Below, in pieces: positions 59,037-64,000 of a stretch of DNA of 64,000 bases. Under the pieces are notes generated by a model. It was not told the origin of the DNA. It made no database searches and saw only the letters and a program-made list of their open reading frames with translations. How positions within the stretch are numbered: position 1 is the stretch's first letter; each line of letters starts with the position of its first letter. The position numbers and the translations under genes are program-made. Source of the DNA: Winogradskya consettensis (GTDB lineage: Bacteria > Actinomycetota > Actinomycetes > Mycobacteriales > Micromonosporaceae); NCBI RefSeq assembly GCF_018332715.1, contig NZ_BOQP01000008.1, forward strand, positions 372,001-436,000, given 5' to 3'.

Positions 59037-59606
59037 TCAGGGCCGAAGGTGACCCGGATCCGCCGCCCTCGCGGCCTTGTCGATCATCGCCCGGTGCGCG
59101 TCGCGGGCGGCCTGGTCGATCGGGTGATCGTCCCAGTCCGCCACGCCGGTACGCCCGTCGAGGTGCTCGCGGAGGATGTCGGCGTGCCCGGCGTGCCGGT
59201 TCGTGTCGTTGAGGACGTGCACGATCACACCGAACAGTGTCACGTCCGGGCGCGGCCACCACGGCACGTGACCGGGGGTGTCCAGGGGCAGCTCGGTGAT
59301 CGTCGCGTCGGCGTGCTCCCCCGCGCGACGGTAGAAGCCGACGATCTGCTCGCGGGTCTCGTCCGGGGCCACCCACAGGTCACTGCCGTCGGCGTCCTGC
59401 CACCGGGGCAGCGGCTGCGGGAACGGCCGGGCGAAGATCTCCCCGAGGTAGCGCGCCTCCCACGTCGCGAGGTGTTTGACCAGGCCGAGCAGGTTCGTCC
59501 CGGTGGCGGTCAACGGCCGGCGGATGTCGTACTCGGACAGGCCGTCGAGTTTCCACACCAGGGAGCGGCGGGTGGCGCGAAGCTCGTCGAGCAGGTAGTC
59601 CTTCAT
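59037..59606 (-). CDS. DinB/DUF664 family protein (putative metal-dependent thiol transferase)
   Basis: 189 residues with a four-helix bundle: LLDELRATRRSLVWKLDGLSEYDI, LLGLVKHLATWEARYLGEIF, ETREQIVGFYRRAGEHADATI and VHVLNDTNRHAGHADILREHLDG. The metal His residues are those of KHLATWE and RHAGHADILRE. Many DinB proteins in actinobacteria act as mycothiol-dependent S-transferases. The ATG follows AGGAGG. It is the third gene of a coupled operon with two LuxR-type regulators. Confidence 0.88.
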   Translation of the reverse strand: MKDYLLDELRATRRSLVWKLDGLSEYDIRRPLTATGTNLLGLVKHLATWEARYLGEIFARPFPQPLPRWQDADGSDLWVAPDETREQIVGFYRRAGEHADATITELPLDTPGHVPWWPRPDVTLFGVIVHVLNDTNRHAGHADILREHLDGRTGVADWDDHPIDQAARDAHRAMIDKAARAADPGHLRP

Positions 59607-59610
59607 CCGG

Positions 59611-60168
59611 TCAGCCTCCTGTGCCGCGCTGACGCAGGTACGCCAGGACGGCCTCGCGGGTGGTGCGGACCCCGAACAACGCCCGGGCCTCCGCGATGCG
59701 CCTGTTCGCGGTGCGCAGTGACAGGAATTCGGCGGCTGCTGCGGCGGCGATCGTGTCACCGGCGGCGAGCCGGTCGAGCAGGGCCTGCTGCTCCGGAACC
59801 AGCGGCACGACCCCGGTGCCGTTGTCGTCGGCTGCCGCGGGGGCCGGGGTGCCGGGCCCGGCACCGAGCTGGACCGTGCCGAGGCGGCTGAGATCGTCGA
59901 CCAGGGCGCGGCCCATCGGGCTGTCGGTGTCGCAGACCGCGACGACGCCGGCGCCGCGGGCCGCGGCCAGGACCGCGAGTTGCAGGGTGTCGGGGTCGCT
60001 GATCCTGCCGTGCAGGACGAGTCGTTCCGTGCTGACGTCGAACGCGGCGTCGGTCAGGGCGAAGCCTTCCTGCACGGACCAGCCGTCGCGGGACAGGCGG
60101 CGGACCACGGTGTCGGCGTCCGCGGTGGACGTCACGACGTGGCGGGGCGCGTCGGGTTGTCGGGTCAC
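59611..60168 (-). CDS. Small LuxR-type HTH regulator
   Basis: 185 residues. The C-terminal ~65 (LVPEQQALLDRLAAGDTIAAAAAAEFLSLRTANRRIAEARALFGVRTTREAVLAYL) is a LuxR-like helix-turn-helix with conserved spacing ('L..GDTIAAAA..L..S.RT..RRIA.A...FGV.TR.EAV'). The N-terminal part has no known receiver motif but reads like a small regulatory domain (LAVLAAARGAGVVAVCDTDSPMGRALVDDLSRLG). The start overlaps the upstream LuxR-ATPase stop by four bases (ATGA). Confidence 0.82.
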   Translation of the reverse strand: MTRQPDAPRHVVTSTADADTVVRRLSRDGWSVQEGFALTDAAFDVSTERLVLHGRISDPDTLQLAVLAAARGAGVVAVCDTDSPMGRALVDDLSRLGTVQLGAGPGTPAPAAADDNGTGVVPLVPEQQALLDRLAAGDTIAAAAAAEFLSLRTANRRIAEARALFGVRTTREAVLAYLRQRGTGG

Positions 60169-62738
60169 CGGCCATCCTCACGGTCGGGTTGCGCGCGGTG
60201 CCGGGCGGCAGGTTCGGGTTCCAGCTGGGTGAGGGCCAGAGCGGCGGCTTCGGTACGGGTACGGGCACCAAGTTTGCGCATCCCTGCCCGGATGTGGGTG
60301 TCGACGGTCTCGGTGGAGATCCCGAGCTGGCCCGCGATCCGGCGGGTCGGTTCCCCGGCGGCGACCAGGCGCAGCACGTCGATCTCGCGGCGGGTGAGCC
60401 GGGACCCGGAGCGGGGGCTGCGGCTGTCGCGTTGCACGTGATGGCGGCGCAGCCCGCGCCGGGCCCGTCCGGCGAGGACGACCAGGCCGGCGTCGTCGGC
60501 GAGTTTCTCGGCCTCGAGCAGCGCCCCGACGGCCTGTTGCGGGTCGGGTTCCAGCAGCCCGGCGGCGAGCAGGCAGCGGATCTGTTCCCGCAGCACGACC
60601 CCGGACCAGCCGGCGGCCGCCGCGGGGAAACCGGTCCCGCTCGCCCACGCGGTCAGGGTGTTCTGCGCGGCCGCGGGGAGCCCGGTCACGGGGGCCGCGG
60701 CGGTGGTGGGGCTGCCGGCGTCGAACGCCGCCCACAGCAGGGTGATCTCCCGCAGCCCGCCGAGCAGCCCCGCCGGGCCGGCGGCGGGAGGCTGGGTCGC
60801 GCGGTCGGGTTGCCCGTCGAGCCAGGCCGCTTCCCGTGCCACCCAGGCGGTGGCGGGGTGCACGTCGGGCCCGGCGAGGCGCCCACGGGCGGCCGCGAGC
60901 AGTCCGGTGTCGGCCTCGACCAGGGCTGTCGCGGCGACGGCGTAGCCGCGGGCGTCGGCGGGCAACGACCGGTCGGCGAGATCACCGGCGCGGCGGACCA
61001 CCGCGTCCGCGACGTCCTCGACGGCCACGTCGCCGGCCTCGCTGGGTGGGATCGGGCCGCCGACGGCGTTCTCCTGCGGGCCTGCCGCGGGGGCGCCGGA
61101 CGGACGAGTGCCGTCCTGCGCGGCGGGCGGGCGGGTGCCGTGCAGGACGTCGGCCCAGTCGGCGACGGCCAGGAACCGGGTCTGCCAGCTGTACGCGACG
61201 GCGTTACCGGCGGCCGCACCGGCGTGCCGGGCGAACGTGGCCGCTTCGGTCAGCCGGGCGTCGGCTATCAGGTATTCGACGAGCAGCCATGCACTCCACC
61301 GCCCGGTCAGCGGGTCAGCACCGTCCGCCCCTGCCGCGGCGAGGGCGCGGTCCCAGCCGGGGACGCGGTGCGCGGCCCGCACCGCGGCCAGGGCGGCGGC
61401 GACGCCGGGCGGGGGAGTCGGATAACGGGCGGCGATCTTCTCCGCGGTGTCCAGGGCGGCACCCGGATCAGCGGCAAGACCGGCGAGCAGCAGGATCCGG
61501 TCCCGGGCGGCGAGCACGGCGGGCGCGGCGGCATCGGGCACCGGGCGTACCGCGTCACGGGCCGCTCCGGGCTCCCCGGCCTGCAGCAACGCCTCGCCGC
61601 GCAGCACGTCGGCCTCCACCCCGAGCGGCCCGGTGGTGCTGAGGACCCGGGCCGCGGCGTGCGGCCGGCCCGCGGACAGCAACGCGTCGGCGGCGGCGAT
61701 CCGGACCCGCGGATCGGGGCTGACCCCGGGCAGGTCACAGGCGAACAGCAGCAGATCACCACGGTCCGCACCGGTCGTACGATCAGCGGCGGTCAGGGCC
61801 TTGCGGTAGGCACCCTGCGCGTCACCGGCCGCGGCGAGGTGCCGGGCGGCTTCCGCGTCAGGGGTCAGCGTCGCCAGGGCCCGGTGCAGCTCGACGCGGG
61901 CGTCGGCGTCGAGCAGCCCGGCGGCGGTCTCGGCGAAGTACGCGGAGACCGGCACGACCCCGTCGCCCTCGTCGGCGATCAGCCCGGCCTGCGCCAGGTC
62001 GGCGGCGCCGGGGCCGAGCAGCGCCGCGGGGGCGGGCCGGCCGAGCAGCCCGAGCGCGGCCAGCGCCGTGCGGGCGGGCCGCGGCAGGTCGGCCAGGGCC
62101 GTCGCGATCGCATACGCCACCTGGTCGATGTCGGAGCCCGGGGTGCCGCGTCCACTGCCGGCCTGCCGGGCCAGAGTGACCACCGCGAGCGGATTACCGC
62201 CCGCCCGGGCGGCGACCGTGGTGACGGCGTGGTCGTCGAGCTGCGGTGCGGTGCGCCGGACCAGGTCGACGGCCTCGTCGGCGGTGAGGGCCTGCACGTC
62301 GAGCCACGCCGTCGCCGCCGCGCGCAGGTCGGTGATCGTGGCGGCGGGCAGCCGGTGCGGGGTCCGGAGTGCGGCCACGACCCGCACGTGGGCGGCGAGA
62401 TACGGCAGCGCCGCCAGGGTCGCCGGGTCGGCGTACTGCAGGTCGTCGAGGACGAGCAGCCCGCCACGGACCCGTGACCGGACGGCCTCGGCGAGCAGCG
62501 GCACGTCGTGGGCGGGCAGCCGCGCCTTCACAGCCCGCGACAGTGCCAGGGCGGGGGTGGCGGCGAGCATGGCGAGGCCACCGCCGGTGAACACCGGCCC
62601 GGGTGCGGTGCCGGCGATGCGGCGCAGCAGGGTGGAGCGGCCGGTGCCCGGGGCGCCGGTGAGCACGACGAGTCCCGGTCGGCGCAGGTGGGCGGCTGCC
62701 AGCCCGGCCAGGTCCCGTTGTGACACGCACGCCCCCAT
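60165..62738 (-). CDS. LuxR-family regulator with N-terminal AAA/STAND ATPase (LAL type)
   Basis: 857 residues. Walker A is TGAPGTGRSTLLRRIAG, Walker B is GGLLVLDDLQYADPATL, and AVTTVAARAGGNPLAVVTLARQ is the later STAND segment. The middle is TPR-like. The C-terminal LuxR helix-turn-helix is SRLTRREIDVLRLVAAGEPTRRIAGQLGISTETVDTHIRAGMRKLGARTRTEAAALAL. LAL regulators (like MalT and PikD) activate large metabolic or antibiotic operons on an inducer. Start ATG 62738 or GTG 62726. It is coupled to a small LuxR-like gene and a DinB gene. Confidence 0.93.
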   Translation of the reverse strand: MGACVSQRDLAGLAAAHLRRPGLVVLTGAPGTGRSTLLRRIAGTAPGPVFTGGGLAMLAATPALALSRAVKARLPAHDVPLLAEAVRSRVRGGLLVLDDLQYADPATLAALPYLAAHVRVVAALRTPHRLPAATITDLRAAATAWLDVQALTADEAVDLVRRTAPQLDDHAVTTVAARAGGNPLAVVTLARQAGSGRGTPGSDIDQVAYAIATALADLPRPARTALAALGLLGRPAPAALLGPGAADLAQAGLIADEGDGVVPVSAYFAETAAGLLDADARVELHRALATLTPDAEAARHLAAAGDAQGAYRKALTAADRTTGADRGDLLLFACDLPGVSPDPRVRIAAADALLSAGRPHAAARVLSTTGPLGVEADVLRGEALLQAGEPGAARDAVRPVPDAAAPAVLAARDRILLLAGLAADPGAALDTAEKIAARYPTPPPGVAAALAAVRAAHRVPGWDRALAAAGADGADPLTGRWSAWLLVEYLIADARLTEAATFARHAGAAAGNAVAYSWQTRFLAVADWADVLHGTRPPAAQDGTRPSGAPAAGPQENAVGGPIPPSEAGDVAVEDVADAVVRRAGDLADRSLPADARGYAVAATALVEADTGLLAAARGRLAGPDVHPATAWVAREAAWLDGQPDRATQPPAAGPAGLLGGLREITLLWAAFDAGSPTTAAAPVTGLPAAAQNTLTAWASGTGFPAAAAGWSGVVLREQIRCLLAAGLLEPDPQQAVGALLEAEKLADDAGLVVLAGRARRGLRRHHVQRDSRSPRSGSRLTRREIDVLRLVAAGEPTRRIAGQLGISTETVDTHIRAGMRKLGARTRTEAAALALTQLEPEPAARHRAQPDREDGR

Positions 62739-62866
62739 TCCGCCGCAGCCCCCCGGAGCGGCATTGCCTTGGCACGAACCAGGGAGTCGCTCGCGATCCC
62801 CGGTCCGTAGTCTTTGTGCTGCGGCAGGCGACCCGGCCCTGCCCGTGCACGGGAGGGCTGACCGCC

Positions 62867-62947
62867 TTGTCTTCGACCACCATGTCGCCGTCGACGGCCG
62901 CAGTGCTGACATTCTCGCCGAATGTGTGCTCGGCTGACGAGTCGTGA
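62867..62947 (+). CDS. 26-residue micro-ORF coupled to the GTPase gene
   Basis: TTG 62867 has GGGAGGG nine bases upstream, and its stop TGA (62945-62947) overlaps the start of the next gene (ATG 62947). The product begins MSSTTMSPSTAAVLTFSP and ends VCSADES. There is no known motif. It may be a leader peptide that couples translation of the GTPase, or a real micro-protein. ATG 62882 is an alternative start. Confidence 0.45.
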   Translation: MSSTTMSPSTAAVLTFSPNVCSADES

Positions 62948-64000
62948 TGGTGGGTCCCCTCACCACCCGGGTCGCGACCCTGTGTGACGACGTCGTCGCG
63001 GGTGTCGGTCCTGAGGCCGGTGAACAGGTGCGATACGTGCGCGAGCGGCTCGGCGAACCCCTGCGCGTCGCGATCGCGGGGCGGTTGAAAGCCGGAAAGT
63101 CGACACTCGTCAACGCCTTGATAGGCCGCCGGGTGGCCCCCACAGCGGCCGGTGAGTGCACCCGCGTCGTCACCAGGTTCCGCTACGGGACCGCCGACCG
63201 GGTCGACGCGGTGCTGCGCGACGGGACCCGGCGCAGCCTCCCGCTCGACGACGACGGGATGATCCCGCAACGCCTGGGAGTGTCAGCCGGACGGGTCGCG
63301 TACCTCGATGTCACCCTGACGAGTGCGAAACTGCGGGACCTGACCGTCGTCGACACCCCCGGCCTGGCGTCGTCCGACACGCAGGTGTCCGCGCGGGCCG
63401 CGGCACAGCTGGGGGAGGCCGCGACCGCGCCGTTCGACGGTGACATCGACGAGGACTCCTCGCAGGAGGTCGCCGCCGCGGAAGCCGTCGTGTACGTGTT
63501 CACCCAGGCCGTCCGCGCCGACGACGTCCGCGCGCTGGAGGCGTTCCGGGCCGCGTCGGCGCGGCTCGCGTCGAGCCCGATCAACGCGCTCGGCGTGTTC
63601 GGCAAGGTCGACACGCTCGTCGGTGGTGCCGGTGACCCGTGGCCGGTTGCCGGGCCCCTCGCGGAGCAGCAGGCGACCCTGCTGGCGCGTACGGTGTCCG
63701 AGGTGATCCCCGTCGCGGGCCTGCTCGCCGAGACCGGTGAGTCCGGCCGCCTGACCAGCGCCGACTGCGCCGCCCTGCAACGGCTGTCCACGCTGCCGGC
63801 CGGTGAGCTGCAGGTGCTGCTCGCCTCCGTCGACCTGTTCCGCACCCGGCCCGCCCCGGTCAGCGCCGAGCACCGCGAACGGCTGCTGGGCCTGCTCGAC
63901 CTGTACGGCATCGGGTTCTCCCTCGCCCAGCTGGCCGCCGACCCGCAGCTGGGCACCGGCGAGCTCGTGCGCCGCCTGGTGGCGGCGTCGGGGTTCCCTC
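62947..64000 (+). CDS. Dynamin-like GTPase (partial, runs off the window)
   Basis: 351 residues are visible and the frame is open at the window end. The G1 motif is VAIAGRLKAGKSTLVNALIGRR (AGRLKAGKST), G2 is in APTAAGECT, G3 is LTVVDTPGLAS, and G4-like is GVFGKVDTLVG. This is the arrangement of bacterial dynamin-like proteins (as in IniA/IniC of mycobacteria). The ATG at 62947 shares a base with the stop of the preceding 26-residue ORF (TGATG). These proteins reshape or repair membranes and are induced by envelope stress in mycobacteria. Confidence 0.9.
   Translation, partial: MVGPLTTRVATLCDDVVAGVGPEAGEQVRYVRERLGEPLRVAIAGRLKAGKSTLVNALIGRRVAPTAAGECTRVVTRFRYGTADRVDAVLRDGTRRSLPLDDDGMIPQRLGVSAGRVAYLDVTLTSAKLRDLTVVDTPGLASSDTQVSARAAAQLGEAATAPFDGDIDEDSSQEVAAAEAVVYVFTQAVRADDVRALEAFRAASARLASSPINALGVFGKVDTLVGGAGDPWPVAGPLAEQQATLLARTVSEVIPVAGLLAETGESGRLTSADCAALQRLSTLPAGELQVLLASVDLFRTRPAPVSAEHRERLLGLLDLYGIGFSLAQLAADPQLGTGELVRRLVAASGFP

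Noticed and set aside
62068-62937. 289-codon plus-strand frame opposite the LAL regulator
   Set aside because: Shadow frame; Ala/Arg rich and covering the STAND domain on the other strand.

Overview
This window is a 64 kb piece of a very GC-rich actinobacterial chromosome, most likely from the Micromonosporaceae (Actinoplanes-like). This is an inference from codon usage, the many GTG starts, coupled GTGA/ATGA gene overlaps, F420-type enzymes (an LLM oxidoreductase and an Fno-like protein), an ECF42 sigma factor, a DUF5999 protein, a SARP/AfsR regulator and a FliA/WhiG-type sigma factor. There is no phage, no CRISPR array and no intact transposon. It reads as chromosomal accessory and housekeeping DNA with two small graveyards of decayed genes.

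Layout. 1-5.4 kb: the end of a MarR regulator, then a divergent pair of proteases (a cytoplasmic-looking subtilisin and a TPR-CHAT caspase-like protein), a zinc-ribbon thioredoxin and a cysteine-less peroxiredoxin-like protein. 5.4-16 kb: small regulator/enzyme modules, several with legible operators: hydrolase/TetR, PadR/MFS, ArsR/MFS, YCII/ECF42, and MarR/LLM. 16-24 kb: an S1-domain protein coupled to a micro-ORF, a truncated haemoglobin, tRNA-Gly, a Ski2-like helicase and an AfsR-like regulator. 24-32 kb: LysR/Fno-like pair, acyltransferase, one copy of a hairpin-shaped repeat, remnants of a peptide ABC transporter, two tandem nucleotidyltransferases and an aldo/keto reductase. 32-40 kb: glycine riboswitch and gcvP, a PabB-like enzyme, peptide deformylase and a methyltransferase, then an MFS exporter behind an apparent attenuator leader, followed by the second, inverted copy of the hairpin repeat and remnants of a TetR/FAD-monooxygenase pair. 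40-45 kb: a compact NRPS-independent siderophore operon (two IucA/IucC synthetases plus a PLP decarboxylase). 45-54 kb: epimerase, a four-gene ABC exporter/two-component operon, a FliA-type sigma factor, TetR/NmrA pair, and a P450-ferredoxin pair. 54-64 kb: UppP, a tyrosine recombinase, an ABC-F protein, an acyltransferase, a quinone-reductase-like enzyme, a coupled LuxR/LuxR-like/DinB operon, and a dynamin-like GTPase cut by the window end.

Most notable. (1) Two 164-bp elements (27073-27236 on + and 39946-40109 on -) align without gaps at about 72% identity, and each folds about its own centre into one long hairpin. Paired positions change together between copies, which suggests a structured RNA or an RNA-like mobile element. 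(2) The MFS gene at 38647 has a leader with a short ORF, a 9-bp helix and CTGTCG/CGACAG pairing next to the ribosome binding site. (3) A 28-bp motif is shared by the siderophore promoter and an unrelated promoter at 29.7 kb. (4) The subtilisin/TPR-CHAT pair is a candidate proteolytic conflict module. (5) Several promoters have readable operators, and three micro-ORFs too short for usual gene calling are translationally coupled or have good ribosome binding sites.
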